From contig NZ_BCXG01000030.1 of NCBI RefSeq assembly GCF_001894985.1, positions 1 through 55,568 on the forward strand: 55,568 nt of DNA, in the 5' to 3' direction. Of this stretch, positions 31,986 through 40,656 are shown in pieces. A program made the position numbers and the translations under genes. How positions within the stretch are numbered: position 1 is the first letter of the stretch; every line of letters starts with the position of its first letter. Origin of the DNA: Rhodococcus tukisamuensis NBRC 100609 (GTDB taxonomy: Bacteria; Actinomycetota; Actinomycetes; Mycobacteriales; Mycobacteriaceae). A model generated the notes under the pieces. It did not search any database. It was not told the origin of the DNA and worked only from the letters and a program-made list of their open reading frames with translations.

Positions 31986-32675
31986 GTGCGCCTCGACGTC
32001 ATCACGATCTTTCCCGAGTACCTCGAACCGCTCCGGACGGCGCTGCTGGGCAAGGCCATCGACAAGGGCCTGATCTCGGTGGGCGTCCGCGACCTGCGGG
32101 ACTGGACCCACGACGTGCACAAGGCCGTCGACGACTCACCGTACGGTGGCGGCCCCGGCATGGTCATGAAGCCGACCGTGTGGGGCGACGCGCTCGACGA
32201 GGCGCTCGGCACCGAACCCGACGACGACGTCGTCCTCGTGGTCCCCACCCCGGCCGGCGTGCCGTTCACCCAGGCCACCGCGCACCGGTGGGCGGGGGAG
32301 AAGCGCCTCGTCTTCGCCTGCGGCCGGTACGAGGGCATCGACCAGCGGGTCTTCGACGACGCCGCCCGGCGGGTGCGCGTCGAGGAGGTCAGCATCGGCG
32401 ACTACGTGCTGATCGGCGGCGAGGCCGCCGTGCTGGTGATGGTCGAGGCCGTGGTCCGGCTGCTGCCGGGAGTGCTCGGCAATCAGCAGTCACACCAAGA
32501 GGATTCGTTCTCCGACGGGCTGCTCGAGGGGCCCAGCTACACCCGTCCGGTGAGCTGGCGCGGGCTGGACGTTCCCCCGGTGCTGCTGTCCGGGAACCAC
32601 GCGCACGTCGAGGCCTGGCGCCGGGAGCAGTCGCTCGCCCGGACCGCGGAGCGCCGGCCCGACCTGCTGCCCTGA
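31986..32675 (+). CDS. trmD: tRNA (guanine37-N1)-methyltransferase TrmD
   Basis: 229 residues from GTG 31986. It methylates N1 of G37 in tRNAs with GG at 36-37, preventing frameshifts, using S-adenosylmethionine. The SPOUT knot is clear: [15 protein letters not shown] (about 50-64), [12 protein letters not shown] (about 110) and [20 protein letters not shown] (about 134). It converges with the LppW-like lipoprotein gene, leaving only 32 bases between the stops and no strong hairpin. Confidence 0.97.
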   Translation: MRLDVITIFPEYLEPLRTALLGKAIDKGLISVGVRDLRDWTHDVHKAVDDSPYGGGPGMVMKPTVWGDALDEALGTEPDDDVVLVVPTPAGVPFTQATAHRWAGEKRLVFACGRYEGIDQRVFDDAARRVRVEEVSIGDYVLIGGEAAVLVMVEAVVRLLPGVLGNQQSHQEDSFSDGLLEGPSYTRPVSWRGLDVPPVLLSGNHAHVEAWRREQSLARTAERRPDLLP

Positions 32676-32707
32676 GCTCACTGTGTCCCAACCCCGGCGG
32701 TCGGCTG

Positions 32708-33793
32708 CTAGCCGATTCGCCCTTCCGGGAACAGGATTCGTACCACCCCGGTGAGGGTGGCGCGCGCGTGCTCGGCGCTGGCGTCGTCCGCGGCGTTGGT
32801 CAGTGAGGTGTCCGGGTAGGTCGTCGCCTCGTCGTCCAGGTCGTCGTCGAAGCTGTCGCCGATGTGCGAGGTCGGCGGTCGGGCCCCCTCGTAGGTGACC
32901 TCCTCGCGGGAGACGAGCACCAGCACGTAGCGGTCGTCGGGGCCGGCCACCCCCGTCGTCAGATGGATCCACCGCCCCGCGGTGCAGCACATCCAGCCCT
33001 GCTTGACGGCCAGTCCCGGCTGATCGGGGAGTCCGTCCGGGAGCCCGAAACCCTGGTCGTAGCCGTCCGCGGATTCCGCGCTCGCGGACCTCAGGTGCTC
33101 CGTCATCTCGCGCCGGTGGGCCGCGTCGAGTCCGCCGCGCCCGTCGAGCAGTCCGGAGTAGTAGCCGACGAGGTCGGCCGCGGTGGTGAGGGTGTTCCAC
33201 CAGTTGCCGTCGTACGGCGCGGAGGTGGCGGTGAGCCCGTACCGCGCGGCCACGTCGTCGACGATCTCGCTGCCGCCGTACTCGGCCCACAGCACGTTCG
33301 CGGCGGCGTCGTCGGAGTGCTCGAGCATCCGGCCGACCAGATCACGCTCGTCCTCGTCGAGTTCGAACGACTCGGTCGACTCGCGGTACGCCAACTCGTC
33401 AGCGATGAAGAGTTTTGCGACGGAGGCGGTTTCGACGGAATCGGTGTCCGCTCTGCCGAGGTAACGGTGGTCGCGACGGTCGAGCAGTGCGATCGAGACC
33501 TCCGCGCCACGGTCGAGCGCGGCCCGGGTCGCCTCGGTCACCCGGTCCTCGATGCCCGGCGCGAACAACTCCGGCGGCGTGGTCGGCGGCATCGGCGTGG
33601 GCACGGCCGCCGCGGGTGCCGGTGGCGGTGCGGCGAAGCGCGTGTCGGTGGGCACGGCGGGGTCCTCGGACACGCCCGAGGTGAGGCCGGACCAGTCGTC
33701 GGCGGAGATCTCCCCTCCGGGCGTGGCGGCACACCCGGCGGCCACCCCGACTGCCAGGCACAGCGCGGCCAGACGCCCTGCGCGACCGTTCAT
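32708..33793 (-). CDS. LppW-like lipoprotein with class A beta-lactamase-like fold
   Basis: 361 residues from ATG 33793. The N-terminus LAALCLAVGVAAGC is a lipoprotein signal with Cys at about residue 22. A Pro-rich linker leads to a serine-hydrolase domain: ASVAKLFIADELAY supplies SxxK near 129, SDDAAANVLW the SDN-like second motif, and VKQGWMCC the KTG position as KQG. The changed third motif argues against true beta-lactamase activity. M. tuberculosis has the lipoprotein gene lppW (Rv2905) in the same slot between trmD and rplS. Likely surface-exposed; the substrate is unknown. Confidence 0.82.
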   Translation of the reverse strand: MNGRAGRLAALCLAVGVAAGCAATPGGEISADDWSGLTSGVSEDPAVPTDTRFAAPPPAPAAAVPTPMPPTTPPELFAPGIEDRVTEATRAALDRGAEVSIALLDRRDHRYLGRADTDSVETASVAKLFIADELAYRESTESFELDEDERDLVGRMLEHSDDAAANVLWAEYGGSEIVDDVAARYGLTATSAPYDGNWWNTLTTAADLVGYYSGLLDGRGGLDAAHRREMTEHLRSASAESADGYDQGFGLPDGLPDQPGLAVKQGWMCCTAGRWIHLTTGVAGPDDRYVLVLVSREEVTYEGARPPTSHIGDSFDDDLDDEATTYPDTSLTNAADDASAEHARATLTGVVRILFPEGRIG

Positions 33794-33869
33794 GCCCACC
33801 CTTTCGATCCAATCCGGCATTGCTCTCGGCCGCAAGGCCGACAACAGGCTAGCGGTAGGGTCGATCGTC

Positions 33870-36221
33870 GTGACCTCAGCTCTGAAATCAGTGAACCAGC
33901 GAATCGCCGAGGAACTCGACGTCCGGGAAGAACAGGTGCGGGCTGCGGTCGACCTGCTCGACGGCGGGGCGACGGTGCCGTTCATCGCCCGGTACCGCAA
34001 GGAGGTGACCGGCACCCTGGACGACGCGCAGCTGCGCGACCTCGAGGAACGGCTGCGGTACCTGCGTGAGCTCGACGAGCGCCGGCTCGCGGTGCTCGAG
34101 TCGATCCGGTCCCAGGACAAGCTGGACCCGCAGCTCGAGGACCAGATCATGCTCGCCGACACCAAGGCGCGCCTCGAGGACATCTACCTGCCGTTCAAGC
34201 CGAAGCGTCGCACCAAGGCGCAGATCGCGCGCGAGGCCGGGCACCAGCCGGTCGCCGACGCCCTGCTGACCGACCCGACCACCGATCCCGCGCAGTACAC
34301 GGCGGAACAGCTCGACGGCGCGCGCTCGATCCTGGTCGAGCAGTTCGCGGAGGACGCGGACCTGGTCGGGGAGCTGCGCGAGCTGATGTGGACCCGCGGC
34401 CAGGTCAAGGCCGCCGTCCGCAAGGGCAAGGAGACCGAGGGTGCCAAGTTCGCCGACTACTTCGAGTTCTCCGAGCCCTTCGGGAAGCTGCCGAGTCACC
34501 GCATTCTCGCGATGTTCCGCGGCGAGAAGGAGGAGGTGCTCTCGCTGACCCTGGACCCGGAGACCGAGGAGCAGGCGCCCGGGGTGGCCAGCGTCTACGA
34601 GGGCCGGATCGCCTCGAGGTTCGGCGTCGCCGACCGCGGGCGTCCGGCGGACCGGTGGCTGCTCGACACCGTGCGCTGGGCGTGGAAGACCAAGATGCTC
34701 ATCACCCTCGGCATCGACACCCGGATGCGGTTGCGGCAGTCCGCCGAGCGCGACGCCGTCGACGTGTTCGCGATGAATCTCAAGGACCTGCTGCTGGCCG
34801 CGCCCGCGGGCACCCGCGCGACGATGGGCCTGGACCCGGGGTTCCGCACCGGCACGAAGGTCGCCGTCGTCGACTCCACCGGCAAGGTGCTCGCGTACGA
34901 CACCATCTACCCGCACCAGCCGGCGAACAAGTGGGACCAGTCCCTGGCCACCCTCGCCGCACTGGCCGCCAAGCACAAGGTCGACCTGATCGCGATCGGC
35001 AACGGCACCGCCTCGCGGGAGACGGACGCGCTGGCGGCGGACCTGATCAAGAAGTTCCCCGAGGCCGGGCTGACCAAGGTGATGGTCTCGGAGGCCGGCG
35101 CGTCGGTGTACTCGGCGTCCGCCTACGCCTCCGCCGAGCTGCCGGACCTGGACGTGTCGATCCGCGGCGCGGTGTCCATCGCGCGGCGGCTGCAGGACCC
35201 GCTCGCGGAACTGGTGAAGATCGACCCGAAGTCCATCGGCGTCGGCCAGTACCAGCACGACATCTCCGAGACCCTGCTGGCGCGCTCGCTGGCAGCGGTC
35301 GTCGAGGACGCGGTGAACGCGGTCGGCGTCGACGTCAACACCGCCTCTGTGCCGCTGCTCGCGCGGGTCTCGGGGATCACCGGATCGCTGGCCGAGTCGA
35401 TCGTCGCGCACCGCGACGCGAACGGACCGTTCCGCAGTCGCCGCGGCCTCAAGGACGTGCCGCGGCTCGGCCCCAAGGCCTTCGAGCAGTGCGCCGGCTT
35501 CCTCAAGATCACCGACGGCGACGACCCGCTCGACGCGTCGGCCGTGCACCCCGAGGCCTACCCGGTGGTGCGGCGGATCGTCGGGGCCAGCGGCTGCGGG
35601 GTCAAGGAGATCATCGGCAACACCGCCGCCCTGCGCGGCCTGCGCCCACAGGACTTCGCGGACGAGACGTTCGGGCTGCCCACCGTCACCGACATCATCG
35701 CGGAACTCGAGAAGCCGGGCCGCGACCCGCGCCCGGAGTTCAAGACCGCGACGTTCGCCTCGGGGGTGGAGAAGGTGGCCGACCTGAAGCCGGGCATGAC
35801 GCTCGAGGGCGTCGTCACCAACGTCGCGGCGTTCGGCGCGTTCGTCGACGTGGGCGTGCACCAGGACGGGCTGGTGCACGTCTCGGCGATGTCGCACAGC
35901 TTCGTCAAGGACCCGCGCGAGGTGGTCAAGTCCGGTGACGTGGTCCGGGTCAAGGTGATGGAGGTGGACCTGCCGCGCCAGCGGATCGGGTTGAGCCTGC
36001 GCCTGGACGACGAGCCCGGCGCCGCCAAGCAGGACGGCCCGCGCGGTCAGGGCGGCGGGCAGCGTCAGGGCGGTCAGCGGGACGGCGGATCACGTCAGGG
36101 CGGCGGCCAGCGTGGCGGTCAGCGTGGCGGTGGCCAGCGTCAGGGCAGCGGGTCGGCGGCCGGCAGCCCCGCGGGCGGCTCGATGGCCGACGCCCTCCGC
36201 AAGGCCGGCTTCGGCAAGTAG
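33870..36221 (+). CDS. tex: Tex-family RNA-binding protein
   Basis: 783 residues from GTG 33870. The order is the Tex N-terminal helical domain (VPFIARYRKEVTGTLDDAQL near 36), a YqgF/RNase H-like domain (MGLDPGFRTGTKVAVVDSTG near 318), tandem HhH motifs (FRSRRGLKDVPRLGPKAFEQ near 522) and an S1 domain (about 640-713, LEGVVTNVAAFGAFVDVGVH). Tex binds nucleic acid and RNA polymerase. The last 60 residues are an unusual Gly/Gln/Arg tail with repeated QGG and RGG units. Confidence 0.95.
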   Translation: MTSALKSVNQRIAEELDVREEQVRAAVDLLDGGATVPFIARYRKEVTGTLDDAQLRDLEERLRYLRELDERRLAVLESIRSQDKLDPQLEDQIMLADTKARLEDIYLPFKPKRRTKAQIAREAGHQPVADALLTDPTTDPAQYTAEQLDGARSILVEQFAEDADLVGELRELMWTRGQVKAAVRKGKETEGAKFADYFEFSEPFGKLPSHRILAMFRGEKEEVLSLTLDPETEEQAPGVASVYEGRIASRFGVADRGRPADRWLLDTVRWAWKTKMLITLGIDTRMRLRQSAERDAVDVFAMNLKDLLLAAPAGTRATMGLDPGFRTGTKVAVVDSTGKVLAYDTIYPHQPANKWDQSLATLAALAAKHKVDLIAIGNGTASRETDALAADLIKKFPEAGLTKVMVSEAGASVYSASAYASAELPDLDVSIRGAVSIARRLQDPLAELVKIDPKSIGVGQYQHDISETLLARSLAAVVEDAVNAVGVDVNTASVPLLARVSGITGSLAESIVAHRDANGPFRSRRGLKDVPRLGPKAFEQCAGFLKITDGDDPLDASAVHPEAYPVVRRIVGASGCGVKEIIGNTAALRGLRPQDFADETFGLPTVTDIIAELEKPGRDPRPEFKTATFASGVEKVADLKPGMTLEGVVTNVAAFGAFVDVGVHQDGLVHVSAMSHSFVKDPREVVKSGDVVRVKVMEVDLPRQRIGLSLRLDDEPGAAKQDGPRGQGGGQRQGGQRDGGSRQGGGQRGGQRGGGQRQGSGSAAGSPAGGSMADALRKAGFGK

Positions 36222-36233
36222 GCAGCTCCGCTG

Positions 36234-36277
36234 CTCGTGCGCGGTTTGCGGGTCCGGACCCGCAAACCGCGCACGAG
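36234..36277. terminator. Perfect 44-bp palindrome between convergent genes
   Basis: Two 22-base arms meet with no loop, outer sequence CTCGTGCGCGGTT identical to the element at 3665-3710. It lies 13 bases after tex and 11 bases before the end of the convergent GAP gene. Confidence 0.75.
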
Positions 36278-36287
36278 CGCCGAAGGT

Positions 36288-36959
36288 TCAGTAGCCGCCG
36301 AGGCCCTTGCCGATCATCACCACGCCGATCACCAGCAGCAGCGTCGCCATCACGGCCGCGTTGTTGGCGGTCAGCCAGGCCTTGAGGTCCTGCAGCCACG
36401 CCGTCGCGCGCTCGCGGGCGGCGAAGTAGGCGATCACCGGTACCGCCACCGTGCTGGCGGCCAGCACGGTGAACACGATCCCGGTGACGACGAGTGTCCC
36501 GCCGCTGACGCCGAGCTGCGCGACGGCCACCGCCGCGCCGACGATCATCAGCAGGTTCTTCGGGTTCACCGCGGACAGCGCGAAGCCCAGGCCGAGGGCC
36601 TTGCCGGGGGTGACCTTGTCGATCGCGGCGAGCCACCCCGGCATCGTCGGTTCCTCGCCGGGCCGCGGGCGGCCGCGCCACTGCTTGACCGCGAGCCCGA
36701 GCAGCGCCACACCGAGGACGATCTTCACCGTCGCGGTGGTGGCGTTGCCGCCGTCGCCGGCGCTCAGGTCCACCGCGCTCGCGATCGCGACGAACACCGC
36801 GTAGCCCACCGCGATGCCCAGCACCCAGCCGACGGCGAAGGAGGTTGCGGTGCTGCCCGCCTTCGGCGTCAGCAGCATCAGGATCGCCGCGATGATCGGG
36901 ATCGGGCTGATCGCGACACCGAGGGCGAGGGGAAGAATGTCACCGATTGCTGTTCCCAT
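36288..36959 (-). CDS. GAP family (Sap/GPL-addressing) membrane protein
   Basis: 223 residues from ATG 36959. Six hydrophobic helices, with the LysE-like opening IGDILPLALGVAISPIPIIAAILML and the internal NPKNLLMIVGAAVAVAQL motif. GAP proteins of mycobacteria are needed to move glycopeptidolipids to the surface; others have unknown cargo. It is monocistronic as far as can be seen, convergent with tex. LysE/RhtB exporters are a distant alternative. Confidence 0.82.
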   Translation of the reverse strand: MGTAIGDILPLALGVAISPIPIIAAILMLLTPKAGSTATSFAVGWVLGIAVGYAVFVAIASAVDLSAGDGGNATTATVKIVLGVALLGLAVKQWRGRPRPGEEPTMPGWLAAIDKVTPGKALGLGFALSAVNPKNLLMIVGAAVAVAQLGVSGGTLVVTGIVFTVLAASTVAVPVIAYFAARERATAWLQDLKAWLTANNAAVMATLLLVIGVVMIGKGLGGY

Positions 36960-37057
36960 GATTGGGATGCTCTCAGCCGGTGCCGTCCGGGGAACCACCC
37001 GACAAGGGTGACTGTGGGCGGGCATTGCGCTCCGTCAGCGTGAAAGCGCGAGGCCAA

Positions 37058-37903
37058 TCACAGTAGGGGCTGGAGGAATTTGCACACGATGTCCTCTACC
37101 AGCCGGGAGTTGTCGAGGAATGGCCAGTGACCACTTCCGTCAATTGTCGCAATCTCGGCCCGCGGGAAGGAGCTCCGGTTGCCTTCCGCGTATCGAACTG
37201 GGACGAATCGGTCGTCCGCACCCCAGGCGACCAGCGCAGGTCGGTCCAGGGGACGCAACCGGGCGGCAGTGTGCTCCGCCCACGCGGCGAAAGTTGTTCG
37301 TTTGGAGGCTCGGTAGAGGCGCAGCACCGCCCGTTTGGTCGCGGGGTCGCTCATCGCGTTGTATATGCGGTCGACCTGCCCTCGCGTCAACTTCGGGTCT
37401 GTCTTGCCCATGATGAGCCGGATGCCAGCGCGGCTGGACGTGGCCATGAACAGCTCACCCAAAAGCGGAGTTTGCCAAACCCGCGCCATCCAATGCCAGC
37501 GGTAGCCGATCAGCACGCCGCTGTTGATGATGACTGCGCTGGCAAATCGGTCCGGGTGGGTGGCCGCCCATTCCAAGCCCCAGGCGCCGAAGTCGTGCAC
37601 CACCAGGTGCACCCGGTCGATGCCGAGCTCGTCCACCACCGAGCCGATGAACGCCGCGTGGCCCTCCACTGTGTGTGGAAACTCTTTTGGCTTGTCGGCC
37701 CGGCCGAAACCCGGCGCGTCCCATGCCACCGCACGGGCGAACAGGCCCACCCGACCGATCAGCCCGATCCAGTCCTCGCTGGGGCCAGGGTTGCCGTGGC
37801 AGAACACGACGGCCTCCGAGGCGTCCCTCGGTCCGGCCTCGCGCAGCACTGTGCGGATACCGTCGACGGTCACGTCGCGTTCCCGGATCAGGGCGGTGTT
37901 CAT
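37058..37903 (-). CDS. Alpha/beta hydrolase with Asp nucleophile (epoxide hydrolase/haloalkane dehalogenase-like)
   Basis: 281 residues from ATG 37903. The oxyanion motif is VVFCHGNPGPSEDW, the nucleophile elbow is VVHDFGAWG (Asp instead of Ser, about residue 103), the acid is Asp in AWGADDRFVP and the catalytic His lies in DGSGHWPF. An Asp nucleophile places it with epoxide hydrolases and haloalkane dehalogenases, not esterases. Its ATG overlaps the FAD monooxygenase stop by four bases. Codons here are less GC-biased than in the backbone genes. Confidence 0.85.
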   Translation of the reverse strand: MNTALIRERDVTVDGIRTVLREAGPRDASEAVVFCHGNPGPSEDWIGLIGRVGLFARAVAWDAPGFGRADKPKEFPHTVEGHAAFIGSVVDELGIDRVHLVVHDFGAWGLEWAATHPDRFASAVIINSGVLIGYRWHWMARVWQTPLLGELFMATSSRAGIRLIMGKTDPKLTRGQVDRIYNAMSDPATKRAVLRLYRASKRTTFAAWAEHTAARLRPLDRPALVAWGADDRFVPVRYAEGNRSSFPRAEIATIDGSGHWPFLDNSRLVEDIVCKFLQPLL

Positions 37904-39279
37904 CGCACCGCTCCGGTCATCGCCGGCGCGCGATTGGCTCGCCGACGCCGGCGGCGGTTTGCGATGACGACGCGGGCCATGACGGTCGGGTGCACCAGGC
38001 GGGCCGGTGGGTCGAGAAATCCCGTGACCCGGAGGAACTGTCGGGCGACAGCGGTGTCGGATTCGGCGGCGGTCAAGACCTTCTCGACATAGGCGTTGCT
38101 GATCCGCACCGGCAACGGTCGTGGTCCTTCCACCTCCGGCAGCGCCAGGTCGGCACCGACGGCGATCTGCCAGGCCACGCTGATCGGTTTCGAGGCCGCC
38201 CGGAAGAACCGTCGGGGCAGGTCGCGATCGCCGCGCTGCAGGCAGCCGCGCAGCGTCACCGCTTCCAGCGCCGCGACCGTCATGCCTTGCCCGTAGAGCG
38301 GGTTGAAGCTACAGATGGCATCACCGAAGACCAGCAGGCCGTCCGGGAACCGGCGCATCCTGTCGTAGCGCCGCCACTGGTTGGAGGGGAGGCGGTGCCT
38401 TGCCACCTCGCCAATCGGTTCGGCGTCCCGTATTGCCGCCAACACGTGGGCCGGGCCGAACTCCTCTGCAAAAGCGATCATCTCGGCTAGTTCTCGGGGC
38501 GGCTCACGTCCGGCCATTCCCGCGACGGTGAACAGCCAGGTGTCGTTCTCGTAGCCGAACAGGGCCATCCCCGTCGGCCGGCCCGGCCGGGCGCCGACGA
38601 GGACGATTCCCTCGCGCAGCGTGCGCGGCGGGATCCGCAGCAGCTGGCTGGCGTAGGCCACGTCCACGACGACGTGGTCCTCGTCGGGGCGGCCGTATCC
38701 AAGATGTTCGAGGAAGGCCGGTGTGCGCGAGCCGCGACCCGTCGCATCGACGACCAGGTCCGCTGTCAACGTCCGGCTGCCGCCTCCGGCGCGGTTCACC
38801 ACCCGTCCTCCGGTGACACGGTCCCGGTCCGCCGCCGTCAACTCGACAATGCCGTGGCCGTCCATCATCGTCACATTCGCGATTGCCCGCAGCCGACGCC
38901 GGACCTGGCCTTCGAGAAACGGCCGGCTCGGGACATACACAGGATCGGGGTCCCGTGCGATGCCGGACCGGACGATCAGATGCCCGCCGGGTGAGAAGTA
39001 GAACCTGGAGAAGTCCCCGTCGGCGAGGACGGGTGCGCTGCCCGCCACCAGCTCGTCGAGCAACCCGGGGAAAAGCTCGCCCATGATCTGCGAGCCACGC
39101 GCCAGCAGGGCATGACCGTGTCGGCCCTGCGGCACTCCACGTCGGTGTCCGGGATCATCCGGCAGCACATCCCGCTCCACCACGGTAACGGTCCCGTAGA
39201 AGTCGGTCAGAACCCGCGCGGCGAGCAACCCTCCAATGCTTGCCCCGACTACAACCGCATGGTCACCGATTTTCGTCAT
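37900..39279 (-). CDS. FAD-dependent monooxygenase (epoxidase/hydroxylase-like)
   Basis: 459 residues from ATG 39279. FAD-binding residues: AVVVGASIGGLLAARVL (about 8-24), the DG-type motif in LVVDATGRGSRTPAF, and the late GD motif LLVFGDAICSFNPLYGQGM (about 325). The CSFNPxYGQGM version is seen in squalene-epoxidase-like and polyether-epoxidase-like flavoproteins of actinobacteria. It is translationally coupled to a hydrolase with an Asp nucleophile, so an epoxidation-then-opening pair is a reasonable inference. The final 30 residues are Arg-rich. Substrate unknown. Confidence 0.85.
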   Translation of the reverse strand: MTKIGDHAVVVGASIGGLLAARVLTDFYGTVTVVERDVLPDDPGHRRGVPQGRHGHALLARGSQIMGELFPGLLDELVAGSAPVLADGDFSRFYFSPGGHLIVRSGIARDPDPVYVPSRPFLEGQVRRRLRAIANVTMMDGHGIVELTAADRDRVTGGRVVNRAGGGSRTLTADLVVDATGRGSRTPAFLEHLGYGRPDEDHVVVDVAYASQLLRIPPRTLREGIVLVGARPGRPTGMALFGYENDTWLFTVAGMAGREPPRELAEMIAFAEEFGPAHVLAAIRDAEPIGEVARHRLPSNQWRRYDRMRRFPDGLLVFGDAICSFNPLYGQGMTVAALEAVTLRGCLQRGDRDLPRRFFRAASKPISVAWQIAVGADLALPEVEGPRPLPVRISNAYVEKVLTAAESDTAVARQFLRVTGFLDPPARLVHPTVMARVVIANRRRRRRANRAPAMTGAVR

Positions 39280-39657
39280 CGCTCGTTCGCCCCTTCCGGC
39301 GGAGCACCAGGCATGCCACGCCGCGTGGTGTCGCCCTCTGTCAGAGCGGATATACACGCATCCGACTTGCGATCGTGGATCTCGATTGCGGGAGTGGCAC
39401 TGCCGCCGTGAAGTCGGGCATGCCACCTCAACCAGCTCAGACCGAGTGCAACTCTCACCGACAACGGTAGGGACCGCACGACGTGCCGGCCTGAGTAGTC
39501 GACTACCTGTATTCCGGCATCGCCTGGTGCGGCGTGAACCCGACGCACATCCGCGTAAAGCAGGATTACCTGCGACGGGTGCGGTGGCAGGGACCACCCG
39601 AAACGGGTGACCGTGGGCGGCTGCGCGGGGTGCCGTCGAGATGACATGCTTCGTCCC
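39280..39657. other. Intergenic region, divergent promoter zone, A/T-richer than surroundings
   Basis: 378 bases between the FAD monooxygenase and the formylglycine-generating enzyme. I see no convincing gene: the open frames on both strands lack family-like features and a ribosome binding site. It must hold both divergent promoters. Base composition resembles the flavoprotein gene rather than the backbone, so it may belong to the same acquired segment. Confidence 0.5.
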
Positions 39658-40656
39658 ATGGCTTCGAACATCAAGTCCGTGAAGGTCGAGTCGCCGAACG
39701 CTGGAATGCTCGAGGCCGGCTCACCGAAAAACATGTCATGGGTGCCTGGCGGCTTGTTCTGGATGGGCTCCGAGGACTTCTACCCGGAGGAGCGTCCGGT
39801 CCACCAGGTTCAGGTGGACGGGTTCTGGATGGACACCCATCAGGTGACGGTCGCCGAGTTCCGCCGGTTCGTCAAGGACACCGGGCACGTCACGGTCGCC
39901 GAGACCGCGCCCGACGCCGCCGACTACCCCGACGCGGACCCGGCGCTGCTGGTGCCGGGGTCGCTCGTGTTCACGCCGCCGCCCGGACCGGTCTCGCTCG
40001 ACGACTACCACCAGTGGTGGTCCTGGGTGCCGGGCGCCGACTGGCGTCACCCCGAAGGCCCGCAGAGCAATGTCGGTGGGCGCGAACGACATCCGGTGAC
40101 GCACGTCGCGCACACCGATGCGCTGGCCTACGCGGCCTGGGCGGGCAAGGACCTGCCCACCGAGGCGGAGTGGGAGTTCGCGGCCCGCGGCGGGCTGGAC
40201 CGGGCCGTGTACTCCTGGGGTGACGAGTACACCCCCGGTGGCCGCCAGCAGGCCAACACCTGGCAGGGCCAGTTCCCGTGGGAGAACCTGGCCGAGGACG
40301 GCTTCGTCGGCACCTCGCCGGTCGGCAGCTTCCGGCCCAACGGGTACGGCCTGGTCGACATGGCCGGCAACGTGTGGGAGTGGACGACGGACTTCCACAC
40401 CGCGGACCACAGCGTCAGCGGCAAGAACGTCGCGCCCGCGAGTTCGTGCTGCATCCCCAGCAACCCGAGGATCGATGCGGCCGCCCCGCGCGACGGGGAG
40501 GTGTACCCGCGCCGGGTGATCAAGGGCGGCTCGCACCTGTGCGCCCCGAACTACTGCCTGCGCTACCGGCCCGCGGCCCGCCAGGGCGAGACCGAGGAGA
40601 CCTCGACCTGCCACGTGGGCTTCCGGTGCGTGGTGCGGGGGCAGGGACCGGGCTGA
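39658..40656 (+). CDS. Formylglycine-generating enzyme (SUMF1 family)
   Basis: 332 residues; ATG 39658 chosen, ATG 39646 also in frame. It oxidises a Cys in sulfatase CxPxR motifs to formylglycine, with copper and O2. The active-site segment GGSHLCAPNYCLRYRPAAR carries the two catalytic Cys (about residues 295 and 300), as in human SUMF1 and Streptomyces FGE, and the typical WVPGGLFWMGSE, LPTEAEWEFAARGG and DMAGNVWEWT motifs are intact. No sulfatase gene lies in the window. It shares one base with the next membrane protein gene. Confidence 0.93.
   Translation: MASNIKSVKVESPNAGMLEAGSPKNMSWVPGGLFWMGSEDFYPEERPVHQVQVDGFWMDTHQVTVAEFRRFVKDTGHVTVAETAPDAADYPDADPALLVPGSLVFTPPPGPVSLDDYHQWWSWVPGADWRHPEGPQSNVGGRERHPVTHVAHTDALAYAAWAGKDLPTEAEWEFAARGGLDRAVYSWGDEYTPGGRQQANTWQGQFPWENLAEDGFVGTSPVGSFRPNGYGLVDMAGNVWEWTTDFHTADHSVSGKNVAPASSCCIPSNPRIDAAAPRDGEVYPRRVIKGGSHLCAPNYCLRYRPAARQGETEETSTCHVGFRCVVRGQGPG

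Noticed and set aside
33888-35897. Long minus-strand open frame inside tex
   Set aside because: Tex is unambiguous on the plus strand; this frame has no recognisable domain.
39276-39734. Minus-strand frame across the FGE start and the divergent promoter region
   Set aside because: It overlaps the FGE start codon and has no ribosome binding site or family features.
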